From positions 2,697,001-2,761,000 of the forward strand of contig NC_135366.1 in assembly GCF_051622035.1 (NCBI RefSeq): a DNA stretch of 64,000 bases. The letters are read 5' to 3'. The position numbers were made by a program, and so were the translations under genes. The notes beneath the pieces were generated by a model. It had not been told where the DNA came from and ran no database searches. It was given only the letters and a program-made list of their open reading frames with translations. Shown piece by piece: positions 46,194 through 58,734 of this stretch. The stretch's first letter is position 1; each line of letters begins with the position of its first letter. The DNA comes from Arctopsyche grandis (Eukaryota > Arthropoda > Insecta > Trichoptera > Hydropsychidae).

Positions 46194-47030
46194 TTAAGAG
46201 AAATGTACATTCTAAAAAAATGAAATTGTATTCAATTGGATGTGAATTCATAAGCCTTTATTTCGTCTTCTATTGAAAAAAGTTCAAATTTGTCGACTAG
46301 TATAATGTTGTCACTTTAATATGTATATTGACATTTGGTAACCTGATTAGGTGATTAAAATGGAAGAAACTGTTTTTTAGTGGAAGCACAGACTTGTCAC
46401 CTTTGTGTTCTAAACATACATATACATTGGATACATCAAGTATTCCCACATTATAATTAAAATTATATACATTGGATATCAATAATATAATATAAATTTA
46501 CTTAATCATAGTAAGGTATTATTAATGCATGCATTAAATTAACCAGTGTAACATTTGTTTGCGTCAAAAGAAATTTGATTACATTTTAAAACAAGACCAA
46601 AATCTAGACATATATTGCAGGCATGAGTATTCATTCATTTTGTCATAAATATGGTAATATATTTGTGCAAGTCAATAAATGCTATATACGTCAACGTAAA
46701 ATTGAAACGATTCACATTATATATAATATACATACATATATATAGTATATATTAACAATAAAATGGTACTTAAAAATATTTGGTCAATTTCAAAAAAATA
46801 TTACAAAAATATCACTTTATGAAAGTGGCAGGGTTAGATCCTTACGAGCTAAATCTAAATACACATAATAATAATAAATTCTGAATAATATTTGCGCGTA
46901 CATAAGATCATGTGTCATGTTTAGATTATACGTATACGTATACAAAAAATAATTGCTGCGTACAATTAATTTTTAATTTTCACCCTGCTTTTCAAAGACA
47001 CTCGTTTAAATTATTAGATTTTGATAATGA

Positions 47031-50000
47031 TCAAAATAAAATATTCGTATCACACAATTCCTCCAATCCTTTTGAGAGGCGATGAGAGTTGATGCGTCGA
47101 CGGTGCGAGCGTCGCACTGCATCAGCTCTCCTATACGGTTCACTCCTGAGACCCAATAGGATGTCTTCCAAGGCTCCGTTGTACACTTCATCTTGTTGTA
47201 GTAGTTTCTTATCCGAAACGAGATTTTTAGTTTTAAGCTCATTGATAACGGCATCCTGCAATAAGATAATATTAAGAGTTGTTAGGTTATTTGATACATA
47301 CTTTTAGGTTAGGTCAGGTAATTTGAAATCGACAAGATGTAATTAACACGCTCAGATAGGTAAGGGCGAAATCACACAGAGAGGCACACGATACACTAAG
47401 CATGCATAGCCATCCCTGAGGCACGCGGTCCATAAAATCACCCCCTGGAGTATGTTCGGTGATATTTTGTTCTTGTATTGATATAAGCTTGACAGTGATC
47501 GATAGCAGCTAATCCCATATTTGAAGAAATGTAAGAGAAACTTGTCGAAATAATAAGATCGTACGAATTAACAATGAACTAGGAACGCCCTTTCTTGACT
47601 GGAAGCCATGAAGACGTGCCGTGCCGTTCATTTGAATGTGTTGTAAGGGCGAAATCACACAGGGAAGAACGGCATGTCGTGTGCTTGGCTCCCCGCTAGG
47701 GATCCCAAATCCGAATACTTTTTTATTTTTAACCTACAGCACATTTAGTTTTATTTGATGTTCCGGATAATGATTCTCTTAAAATTTTAATAATATCTTG
47801 AACTATATGTAAATAAATAATTTAAAGCTTCTATTCGATATTCTAATATTTGGGATCCCTACTCCCCGCTGTGGGGTTCTCCTACATTTCTTCAAAGATG
47901 GGATACACCGTTATCGATCACTGTCAAGCAAGGATAAATACAAGGATACAATTTTACCGAAAACATTCTAGGGGGTGGTTTTGGGAAGGTGTGTGCTGGG
48001 CGTGCCATGAATATGTGCTGGGCATGCCACTATTTTTTCGCATGTTGAAAATTATCTAAAAAAAAAACGTACCACTTTCCTTGCTGTGTGTTTTCGCCCT
48101 AAGTCAGGTTAAAACTTTAATTTTGTGTTTGTTGAAAGTTAAGCATCCAAACATATGCAAGGTGCCATGCAAACATAATATGTAGTCGACACATTCATAT
48201 GTTAAGTTTATTATTACTAAAGTTTAGTTGGGTTAGGTTGAGTTTAATTAGTCATTAAATTATCGTCACACTTGTATATTATTGGGCATTCACATTTAGC
48301 ACCCGACTATCTGAAATTAAACTAATGCCAAAAATTGTTTCATGGTGCGTACGCACTAAGCCAACGAAGGCAAACTTGGTTGGGACCAGTGGCGTACAAA
48401 ATATCGTAGACTACCTGTATATGATTAATGATGATCTAATTTTAGCTCAATTTCCAAAATTTATTTAAACTGTATGTTCTGTTTTAACTTTGGATATTTA
48501 ATTTTAATTTTAATATAATAATTATAGTTCTGTTACGTACACCGCCGAGTAAGTACAAAACTGTGTGACCGTTATAATTGGTTTCAAGGATTATCTCCAG
48601 AAACTAAGTGCAAGTAGGCTAAACAATGGCCACCGAATTGGTGTAGTAAGCGGCACCCAATCCCTTCTCAGAAGTGACTGATAGCGTGGGACTGAGTGTC
48701 GCGGGAATACATATCCGGGTACATGCCTAAGCAATGGGGAAGTAACCGGACGTCGAAGATGCCCTGAGCGACCTGTCCCTTTATAATGAGGTACTAAGAT
48801 CATATCAAGACACTCTGGACGGAGCACTGCCAGTGCGTGTATCTCCTTAATCACCAATAAATGCTGTGAAACGACTTTGGCCTTTTACTTGGATCCTCCA
48901 CCCACCCCTACGCCACAGTTCTAATTTTGGGGTTTGGTGCAAACGATCGACAAGCGCCAGACAGACTGAACCGCAGATTAACTGGATGGCTGCTTTAAAC
49001 GCAATTCTCGACTTCACGAATGAAAGATTGCACATCAGATGACGAGTAACCTTTCGATGTGCACAGACGCAATTATTAAAATTGAGTTGGATCTTTGTGG
49101 CGAGTTTAATAAGGCAAAATTCGGAACTAAAGTATCCTAAGCACAGAACGTATACAGGGTAGGTATGTCGGGACTTCGGGTAGTTTTCGCTTAGTGTAAG
49201 TGCGAGCAGTGCGCACGCATAAGCTACACGTGTCATTAATCTGTGGTTCAGTCTGTCTGGCGCTTGTCGATCGTTTGCACCGCATCGCTAATTTTGATAT
49301 TTAATTTAAATTTATTCATTTAATTTTTATTACGATATTTTGTACGCCACTGGTCCCAACTAAGTTTGCCCTCATTGGCTTAGTGCGTACGGAACATTAG
49401 TATATATATTAGTATACTTACAAACAAAATGGCATTTCTTACAAACAAATTTAGGTTAAAACATTAGCATGAAAACGAGCATAGGTTAGAATATTAAAGA
49501 TGAATGATTTGCAAACAGTCAAATATATGTATTTAACGAGCCGAATTTTTGATTAGCACAACTTCAAAACGTATGCAAGCAAGATTGACAAACAATTCAA
49601 AACGAAACATTCAAATGTATTAACGGTACCTTACATAGTATACGATAAAAAATATTTGTCAAACACGTTTGAACTGTTTGCTTTATACAGATTCTAAGCA
49701 TAAGCGATACTGAAGTGTCTAAATTTATCAACCTGTTGCTTTTTAGGATTCCCTTTATTGGCGGGAGCTTCCTTATTATTCGACCTAGACGAATTGAGAG
49801 CGGCCTGCTCCAAACGTCTCCTCTGCTCATTCTCTTGATCGGCCACCTGAAACATAACAATACACATATATATCATACACTCCATATAAAATTGTAAAAG
49901 GATTTGTACGGCAATGTCGACAAACCTTGCACGCTCTCGTGAACCGAACCAGCAGTGAGAAAAATCCATTGGCATCGCACGAACTAGGACTTTCGCCAAA

Positions 50001-53000
50001 GTACTCGACGCACTCCCTGAACGAATCCTGAGCTATCTTAACCTCGGCGCGCAGACGCTTCAACTTCTCCTCGGTGTTGTTTAAAAAGTCGCGAAGGACC
50101 ATGTTGTGGGGACTCTTGGTGTTGCCTCTCACGTCGGATTCCTTACGCACAGCCTCCATGCCCTTTTCGAACTCGTGCACATCTGACACCACATTCTCCA
50201 ATGATACCTGAGCAGCTTTGGCGATATGCATCAGTTCAGATTCGAAGCTGAGCAAATCGGGAAAAGTCCTCCGTATCGTACCGACTATATAATGCAATAG
50301 CGAGATGCGTTTATCCGTCGACTTTGTATCGAGTAACGTGTCCAGGGATTGCAGTTTGAAACCGTATGCCGGTCCTCTCTTGCTGCTGTTTAAATAATTG
50401 CCGAACGCCAAGATGATTTCGAGGATGCTTCGGAACTTCTGCGAAGATTTGACCGACGAGGCGCCTGAAATGATTGCGTGAATTTGTGGCGTTATCAGGT
50501 GTAGATTGTCGAAGAAGTTGCCCATGTAGCTCATAATTGACAGTTTCGCTGATATTCGTTCGACTTTCGTCAGTTGCATGAGGAATTTGTCTTCTTCCGT
50601 CAGCAAGTTGACATTCTTTTTCTCGATTGTGTATTCGCGGTATGCCTTCGACTCCTGCTCGGTGGGAATCATGCGTTGTAGTATTTCAACGCTTTCGAGC
50701 GGTAATTGTTTCAAATCTAGTGCGTTTATTGCGAGTATGACTTTCTCGACGGGTATATCCAATTTTCTACGTGAGATTGCTAAAATATAACATGCAAAAA
50801 TTTACCATCAATAAAAAGATTGTACATTTATTTAACAACTAAGAGTTAAGTCTTACAAGATTAGGAACAGTACAATACAGAATAAAATATGTACTTGTCC
50901 ATTAAAGCGAATAATGATAATACCACAACATAAAACATAACGATCTTACAAAATTTCGACAAACGGATTATTGCGCAAATTGTGATCTCGCGCACGACAA
51001 TCGTTGCCACAAAAATCGCGAATACGGAAGAGTTCTCGTTAGTACAATATTTCTCCGGGTGTGCCTTTCGATTGATGGAGTTTTTGGGTACCAGACGTGA
51101 GCGAGATCAAAATTTCATATGCAAAAATTGTAATTGATACGTTGTCAAAATTGTATCTAAACTCTCCAGCAAGGATAACCAGTGCAAAGAACATTTTGCA
51201 ATCAGTTCAGAATGAAGCCTTTTATTAAAAACATGTCTGCTATCAAAAAATCTTTCAACTCTTCCAAAGCTTGACCATATTGTTCAACATTGAATATAAA
51301 AAAAAATCTGAAGCCACTTAGATTTGTATGCATATATGTATGTAATTATTAAGAATATTAATTTGCTCACCAATATTTCTCAATCTTGTATGCTCCAACA
51401 ACGTTATATTATCAGGCTTTTTAAACCGCTTACTAGGGTATGAATTGAGACCGTCGATCTCTGAATTAGAATTATTAGTCATTCCGCCTATGTTTATGCC
51501 GATCTTGAACTTTTCTTCGAATTCTAGGAAATCGATGCGGTCGTTTAGCTTATCGTCATCCAGTTCGTTAAAGATCGTACCACGAACCTAAAGAAAAGTA
51601 AAAATAAAATATAACCCGAATTCAATCAAACATACGCTCTACTTTATAGCAAGACAAATACCTGATTGGGTTTTAACGCGATCCAATTAAGAGTGGGCAA
51701 CTTATATTTGGTGTGAACTTTACGTTTGATAGTCATCGCATCCGTGCAATGAGGTGGAGGCATGCTTCCTGGCGCTGGAGGAGGAGCTGGAGGTGCTGGT
51801 GGAGCTGGAGGTGGTGGAGGTGGTGGAGCAATAACAGCAGGAGGAGGTGGAATGATCGGCGGAGACATGGGAGGGGAGAGGGGTTCACATGGGAGATTCA
51901 TCATTGCAGTACTGTTTCCGTTAGGTACATGTGACGATAGTTTATCGACTGAAAACAAAAAGAAATTAATTAGATTACATAGAATTTGACGAGACAATTC
52001 TGCGGTATTCTGCAGATACTTACTTGAAGCGTCTCGAGGCAGCGTCATGGTAACGGCTTCTAATTCGTGTATTTTGTTTTCAAGCATGGATTGCCTGTTT
52101 CGAGAATCTTGTTGAGCTCGTCTCAGTGTTGAAACCTTTGAACGAATGTATGATAATGTATTTTATTTCAAAATTCATGAACCAGTTAAAAAACTAAGAT
52201 TTACCTCTTCAGCAACTTGCCGACGAGCTTCGTCCAACTGATCTCGTTCTCCACGCAACTGTCCCAATTCTGATTCTAAGCTGGCGAGCTTATGAAGAGC
52301 TTCGTGTTCTATGACGCTCATTCGTTCGTTCGCCTACATAATAAATAAAATATTTCATTTTACATAGATATATACCAGGAAGGCCTAACAGGTAGACCAG
52401 GTAGGTAGTTGCAACAATGAAATCAGATAAATTGGTAAACTCTGATAAGAAAGGATCAACTCGGAGTCACAAATATCCAAGTCTGACCAGCAGTATTAAA
52501 TATTAGCACGGAATCGAACCCGGTAACCTCTCAGTGCTAAACATAAATGCAACCACTGAGCTATACCGCTGGCTATAAATAAAATAATTATATAATCAAT
52601 TAGTGAAGTCTAAGCAAATGAAATACTAGGAATGAAAACATATTAGTCAGATCCACCGAGTGTGAATGTGTTATCGAAATTTGACTAATGTTTTTCTCAT
52701 ATATTGTGGATGAAAAAGTATGAGAGGTTCAAGAAATTTTAAACAATCCTTAAAGCAACAAAATATATTTTAACATTCACTAACATGACCGAGTTCATCT
52801 TCCAATTCGGACACTTTTTCAAGAGCTGCAGTCTTCGTTTCGCTATCCTCCATCAGAGCGGCCACGTCGAATACGTTATCTAAATACGCCGAGATTTGCA
52901 CCTGAAGTTCCTCGCTTTCAAACAAACGCAACTTTTCCAAATACTCGTCGAGTCTCAACTGCGTAAACTCATACTGCAGATGAACTCTAAAGTTCATATT

Positions 53001-56000
53001 TTCAACGGAATGCACTATAATATTCACAAACTGCATACAAGCCACCTACAAAACAAAAAGGGAAGAATTTAAACGTCCGTTTTATAAAATAAATGTGCAT
53101 TTAAAAAAAATTTCTGTACATTACAAAAAAATTGTGTGCATTTATTTCTAAATGACGGATACAGATTGCATTAGAACCTTTACTTTGATCATTGAAAAAA
53201 ATATTTGCTACTTAAAAAGCAGATGATATGTGCATTCAAATGACAGATGAATTGTATAGACAACGTCGCGAATACCAAAATACGAACCAACGTTTGGTTA
53301 GGTTATATTCATTTATAGTTTGGTTAGGTTAGGTTAAGTTAGGGTTTGTTTTATTTATTTAAGATAACATTTCACTAGTGAGAAACTAAAGTTAACACAT
53401 TTGTATCCATTATAATGCTAAAATCTATTTTTTCGAATGATCGCTTCATATTTTTTAATGGTCACTTTATAATGCCAAAATATTTTATTCGATGCACAGT
53501 ACGAGATTGTTTAATGCACCGAAAATAATGCAAATTTTTAATGCACAAACATTTTTTTTAAGATACAAAGTATTTTTCTCAATGTACAGTTAAATCGCAC
53601 CCAAACAAAAAAGGCATAAATATACCAATCAAGAATCAACAAGAGCGATTGTGAAAAACACTAACCATAAACTCAATGTGAAAATTGTCATAGTTCATGA
53701 AATACTCCATCAGCGTATGAAACCTATGCTCTTCTTCGCAGACCAACTTAAAATTATCGAACGCCGACAATATGATCTGATGGCCTCCTTTGACTAAGCA
53801 TATGGCGGCGAGCAATTCGAGGACCAAAGCTTTCGTTCGCATTGAATGATGAACCAAACTCAACGCTATACTGTTAATAGCCTCTCGGTGCATGATTACC
53901 ATATTAAACCCATACTGAAAAAATAGAAAAATCATTAAAAAAACAACATCTAAAACACATCCAAAGTTGAAAGAAGAGCTGACGCACTTTATTGTTCATG
54001 ATAGCTCTCATACACATTATGCAAACGTGAATATCATCGGTGCTCGTTCCCATTTTTAATTTGGCGGCGTGTTTTGAGCGTCGACGGACTAATGTCGGAC
54101 TGCCGTCTCCGGCTCCTGCATTTCCCCCGTTCGTTAATAATAGAGGGGGACGGTTGTAGTGTTTTCCGGCGATGCTTCCCGAATCGATTGTGCTGTTCAC
54201 TGCGCATATAAATATCCAAATTACTAATTGGTCGTTTATATACAGACATTAATGACACACGATGTGAAATACCTGGAGAGTTTGCGTCGTTGGCCAGGGC
54301 TCGGGCTTCTTGAATTTTGTGCTCATGCCTCATCATGCTGAGTCGGAAGCTCAAGTAGTCTATCAGCACATCTAGGCCTCGGTTGTTTTCATCGAGGAAT
54401 TCTCTCACCCATCTATCAAAGAACAATGCTTTAATAAAAGACCTATCGAATATGCCTATCGAAGTTTATAATTGTCATGCAAGATTACTACTACTTGTAC
54501 TCATTATCACAGATTTTAATCATTTTTAGATTACACGGGACGGTTTTTAGTGCAATATTATTATTAAATAGCACATATAGTGGAAGTTTAATTACATGTC
54601 TGACAATCAGACCAATTTTAAAAGCTAATTTGTTATTTGTATATGTATATTTGTATGTATACTGAAACTAGACAGTTTCAGGTGTTTGGTTTGATTACAT
54701 GATAAGTCGTTCACAGACTTTCTGTTCACCGACAACTCAGCCAACAGGATAGTTTGGTGGTTGCGGGAATGTTAACCAACGAGAGGTTGTCAGGTTCGAT
54801 CCGGTGAGTTAAAAAGAATTTATTCCGAGTATAATCTGTAGTGCTGCTGGTCAGACTTGGATATTTGTAACTCCAAGTCGATCGTTTTCTATCAGAGTTT
54901 GCCAATTTATCTGATTGCATTGTTGAAACAGTTCCTCCATCAAATTTGGCAAAATAAATCCTACCCACTGTCACCACTATTTTAATATGATTTCAAAATT
55001 TATATGTGTATTAGTTTTATATCGTAGGTGTCCCTCTGGGGCAAACCATAATGACATCATGGGGAAATGTAAAATAAAATAAATAAATAAACTCGCTTGC
55101 AGACATTCGTTTACCGACAAATCGATCACGACTGTTAGTTCACAGATATTTCGTTGATAGATAGTTTGCTCACAGATAATTCACAAATCCAAAGTGTCGT
55201 TGTCGAATAATTTTTCCAGCTTTTAATATAATTAAATTATTATACATTCACAAAGGTAATTCTTTATTTATTTTATATTTGTGAACAAACATCTGTGAAC
55301 GAACCCGTCTATGAGCGAATTGTCGGTGAACGAAGTATCTATGAAGGAACTGTCGGTGAACGGACGGCCGTGAGCAAGTATAGTCAAAGTACTATAGTCA
55401 AAGTACTGATATCACTATCACTGAGGAACAAAAAAATGACCAAAGTGGAGACTAATCAATCTTTACTAAATTTGTCTCACTGAATTCAAATATGACAGTG
55501 ATTTTTGCTGGCTTGCTCTCGTTTACGAGGTATGAGCATTCAAAAAAATGCACAACTTGTACATTTTTTTTAGTAAGGAAAAAAAGTAAGTAACTCAAAA
55601 TCTAGTAAGGAAAAAAAAGTATATTTTTGACGTTTAAATTCTCTAAAAAATTAATTATAAGTATTTTAAAGCAATAAAAAATTACAATCAATAGGAAAAA
55701 CATCTGAATTTTGATTCCAATGCTCACTTTTGACACATCAATGCTAAATTTTGAGTTAAAGACTGCAAAAAAGAAAGAAGTCAAAAAATTGCGCATTTTT
55801 TTAAACACTCATATCTCATAAACTAGAACAAACTAACATAAATCAATGTCATATTCGAATTCAGCGAAGAACGGTTAGTCTCCACTCTGGTGATTTTTTT
55901 TGTTGTTGCTCAATGTAATCACATTATATGATTGTGTCTCTAATTAGGCATTTGTAAAAGTTTTATTTATAAAATATGGTATGTGTCATGTAAATTAGAC

Positions 56001-57654
56001 TTTTCCATCATATAAGGAAAAATCATAACATTGTATAGTTTCCATACGGTAAACATTTATATAGCAATATGATACACATTAATATATGCATTAAATTAGA
56101 GTTAATGTAGCAAAGAAAAAAAAGACAAATAAAATACAAGCGAATGAATGGTTCGGACAACGGGATCATGTACTTACTCAATGTGATTTGTGCGTAACGA
56201 TATTTCCAAATCTCTCAACACTTGCGTAGAAGTGGATTCCCCGACCATTTTCCTTTTCTAGAACATCACAGACATATAGGGAGGGGTGTGATATGGTGAG
56301 CAAAAAGCACACGCACACGACAAAAACAACAATAAAATAAATAAATAGCTTTAACTGCACTATTATATGTATGTACGTTACATAGATCTACCATCATATC
56401 TAAAAAAAAACCCCAACTCGCTTACCTATCCTGAACGTCATCCCTAGACTCGACTAGCTCAAACTTTTTCGATGAAATGTTTGATGACTATGGTTAGAAA
56501 TGAGAATGTTTAATCTTTCTAGATATAACGGTAGATCTATACACTGATAAAACACTAATCAAGAAAAGCACTACTTAATTTAAGTCGATTTCTTAATATT
56601 TTATATAAAATTTTATAATCCTATTCGTAAAGTGGATTCAAATCTACAAATAATCTTAACACGATGAGCAAAATTTATATTTAACCAAATATCAAAACAT
56701 ATAATAGGTTTCTAAAATGATGAACAAAATTTCATACATAAAGATTTTCATACAATTGTGCAAAATTAAATTAATTTTCAATTTAAATAAAAATTCAATT
56801 CATGCTAATTATAATAGGGTACGATTTAACTGTACATTGAGAAAAATACTTTGCATCTAAAAAAAAATGTTTGTGCATTAAAATTTGCATTATTTTCGGT
56901 GCATTAAAAATCTTGTATTGTGCATCGAATAAAATATTTTGGCATTATAAAGTGACCACTAAAAAATATGAAACGTTCATGAGATAAAATAGATTTTAGC
57001 ATTAGAATGGATACAAAAAGTGGCAACGTTGCAGTCTTCCGCTATTGTCAACTGTCAGAAGTTGTTTCTCCTACTTTTGTTTCTCACTAGTGAAATGTAA
57101 TCTTAAATAAATAAAACAAACCTTAAGTTGACATAACCTAACCAAACCATAAATAAATAAAATCTAACCAAACGTCGGTTCGTATTTTGGTATTCGCGAC
57201 GTTGCCAATAAAGTTCATCTGTCATTTTAATGCACATTTCATCCACTTTTTAAGTAGCAAATATTTTTTTCAATGATCAAAGCAAACTTTGTAATGCAAT
57301 TTGTATCCGTCATTTAGAAATACACACAATTTTTTTGCAATGTATAAATTTTTTTTAAATGCACATTTATTTTAGAAAATGGACGTTTAAATTGTTCCCA
57401 TTATAATATAATAAAAAAAAATAAAAATAAAATGAAAGCGTTAATCAAATATAGAAAAATGAAAATATAAAAAAATTAACTACTCTCGAGCTCCTCGAAG
57501 CTTTCGGGTCCAAGTATGTCTTCAGTTTATTCAAATAATGCGCCGGGGAGTCTTTGGCTTGCACCATGTCCTGATCGCATATGATCTCCCATTTCTTTTC
57601 GTTATCGTAGCTCCGGAGTAATTTAGCTTTATCCGGTGGCAAATCCATAGAAGC
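47031..57654 (-). CDS. Frl: formin-like protein (FMNL/Frl family), 5' end missing
   Basis: Actin-nucleating formin controlled by Rho-type GTPases at the cell cortex. Exons (minus): 57654-57484, 56257-56178, 54412-54273, 54199-53988, 53914-53666, 53045-52785, 52333-52205, 52135-52024, 51948-51662, 51587-51371, 50779-49926, 49846-49733, 47255-47031. Phases close; 1016 codons seen. Order: GBD/FH3 from [20 protein letters not shown] and [19 protein letters not shown] to [19 protein letters not shown]; a coiled coil ([12 protein letters not shown]); a short FH1 with one Pro-7 tract; FH2 from [11 protein letters not shown] through [17 protein letters not shown] to VRFTRACK; and a C-terminal DAD ([11 protein letters not shown]) with a basic stretch. 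The sequence agrees with FMNL and not DAAM. The N-terminal exon (about 35-40 residues, normally with a myristoylated Gly-2) was not found up to 64000, so the entry is partial. Confidence 0.95.
47364..47643. mobile_element. Harbinger-type MITE, family H, copy 2 (partial)
   Basis: The left end is TAA plus GGGCGAAATCACACAG, and the interior CTTGACAGTGATCGATAGCAG is shared with the family. The right tip is not recognisable, and the element abuts copy 3. Lies in the last formin intron. Confidence 0.65.
47647..48099. mobile_element. Harbinger-type MITE, family H, copy 3 (with nested hAT MITE)
   Basis: TAA on both sides (47644-47646, 48100-48102). Ends GGGCGAAATCACACAGGG and TGTGTGTTTTCGCCC. It is split by a 165-bp element at 47697-47861. 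Confidence 0.85.
47697..47861. mobile_element. hAT-type MITE, family J
   Basis: Terminal inverted repeat TAGGGATCCCAAAT at both ends and a perfect 8-bp duplication CTCCCCGC (47689-47696, 47862-47869). Without it the host H element reads continuously (CTCCCCGCTGTGGGG). Single copy in the window. Confidence 0.9.
48345..49392. mobile_element. long inverted-repeat element, split by a solo LTR
   Basis: The left arm GTGCGTACGCACTAAGCC, then GGCAAACTTGGTTGGGACCA and TGGCGTACAAAATATCGTA, is mirrored at 49329-49390. A further inner arm (GCAAACGATCGACAAGCGCC at about 48941, then AGACAGACTGAACC) is mirrored at about 49242-49284. The arms total about 250 bp each once the LTR at 48531-48917 is removed. 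No flanking duplication was identified. Lies in the last formin intron. Confidence 0.75.
48531..48917 (+). mobile_element. solo LTR
   Basis: 387 bp from TGTTACGTACACC to CTACGCCACA, with a perfect 4-bp duplication GTTC (48527-48530, 48918-48921). AATAAA near 48855. Related to the LTR in GART intron 14. Orientation is taken from the TG..CA ends and AATAAA. A fossil left by an LTR element with no internal part. Confidence 0.85.
50958..51115. mobile_element. MITE family M, partial copy
   Basis: Contains ACGGATTATTGCGCAAATTG, GCCACAAAAATCGCGAATAC and TCGATTGATGGAGTTTTTGG, as in 41171-41573. The right end is missing. Lies in a formin intron. Confidence 0.7.
52371..52576 (-). mobile_element. SINE family S, copy D
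   Basis: Minus orientation. Box B GGTTCGATTCC (52520-52510), the head ending in AGCCAGCGGTATAGCTCAG, and the body TTTACCAATTTATCTGATTT are shared with the other copies. Lies in a formin intron. Confidence 0.75.
53061..53602 (-). mobile_element. dispersed repeat, family T, copy 1
   Basis: About 540 bp, nearly the reverse complement of 56817-57399. Tips AGAATTTAAACGTCC and AACTGTACATTGAG. Several GTGCATT motifs sit near both ends, and a TTAGGTTAGGTTAAGTTAGG run lies in the middle. It starts only 16 bases before the exon at 53045, so it supplies most of that exon's upstream intron sequence. Non-coding. Confidence 0.75.
54735..55092 (+). mobile_element. SINE family S, copy E
   Basis: Plus orientation. 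Box A-like TAGTTTGGTGGTTG (54750s), box B GGTTCGATCC (54793-54802), body CGATCGTTTTCTATCAG then TTTGCCAATTTATCTGATT, and an AAATAAAATAAATAAATAAA tail. Nearly complete. Confidence 0.8.
55093..56177. other. formin intron, nothing further recognised
   Basis: Low-complexity AT-rich intron. Around 55290-55380 there is a local repeat of the type TGTCGGTGAACGAA / CTGTCGGTGAACGG. Confidence 0.5.
56817..57399 (+). mobile_element. dispersed repeat, family T, copy 2
   Basis: The plus-strand counterpart of 53061-53602, with about 60 extra bases in the middle. Contains GTGCATTAAAATTTGCATT and ACATAACCTAACCAAACC. Lies in the next formin intron upstream, in inverted orientation to copy 1. Confidence 0.75.
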
Positions 57655-57669
57655 CTGCAAACAGCAAAA

Positions 57670-57702
<33 letters not shown>

Positions 57703-58254
57703 ATAGATAATATACATAGAACTGAGCCACGGTCGATATTAATATCACCAGCGTAGAGATAAATTTCCAGATATAATACATCGCTTCTAAATATACAAAT
57801 GAAAATTCCATTTCACAAAATATACATGTGTATATTACATATAAAACTATTCGTAATCTACATGCAACGTACATTTCCTCAAAAAAACCGGAAACGGCGG
57901 TAATGATTCTAAGAAAAACGCCTACTAGTAAATATTATATCCTGTTTAAATATGTACGCAATGTTTAAAGATAAGGAAACTTGCGACACTCATTTATATA
58001 TATAAATATATTCTTGTATGAACTTGTAATCATGAATTGAGGAGCTATCAAATTAAAATATTTAAATTTATTTCTGATTCATAAAATTTGAATCTATAAT
58101 GTAGAGTATTTATTATTATATAATAACGACATCTATGATCTTTGTTTGCTTTTGAGAATTTTCCAACTTTTTTCTAATATTAGTTAATATGGCTATTCTT
58201 AAAAGCATTCATTTGTTTATTGTTTGAAAATTCAATAGGAATAAAAATGATTAA

Positions 58255-58570
58255 GGGCGAAAACACACAGAGTGGTATGGGACGTCACGTGTCCTTGACT
58301 TGTACACGTGCAGAATGATGTTTGGGAGGTTGCACGTGTATGCATATCCATATGCAACCGAAAATTTCTTCTACATTTCTTTAAATATGGGATTCACCGT
58401 TATCGATCACTGTCAAGCAAGGATAAATACAAGGATAAAATACCACCGAAAACACTCCAGGGGGTGATTTTTGGGACTGTGTACCACGTACATGAACTAG
58501 TCGTGCTGCGTTTTTTGCGCACGTTTAAAAGTATCTAAAAAAACCCGTACCACTCAGTGTGTTTTCGCCC
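58255..58570. mobile_element. Harbinger-type MITE, family H, copy 4 (complete)
   Basis: TAA duplication (58252-58254, 58571-58573). Perfect ends GGGCGAAAACACACAG / GTGTGTTTTCGCCC. 316 bp without insertions, so it shows the intact family length. Confidence 0.9.
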
Positions 58571-58734
58571 TAATGCGATTGGCAATTTCTTCTTCGTTTG
58601 GTTTATCATCACTAGAGACACGTATTTTGGCCATTTTTCTATTAATTCGGAATAGATGCTAAATTCGTAAAGTATGCGAATAGATGCTAAAATAACAAAC
58701 AAAAGTGAAATTTGCATACAATTTATAAAATTAA

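Noticed and set aside
48591-49236. Minus-strand frames of 88 and 129 codons
   Set aside because: They lie in the solo LTR and the inverted-repeat element and show no known domain.
51713-51989. Plus-strand glycine- and tryptophan-rich frames
   Set aside because: They are the antisense of the formin FH1 proline codons.
47031-57654. DAAM as identity of the formin
   Set aside because: The [32 protein letters not shown] and [20 protein letters not shown] stretches fit FMNL/Frl, not DAAM.
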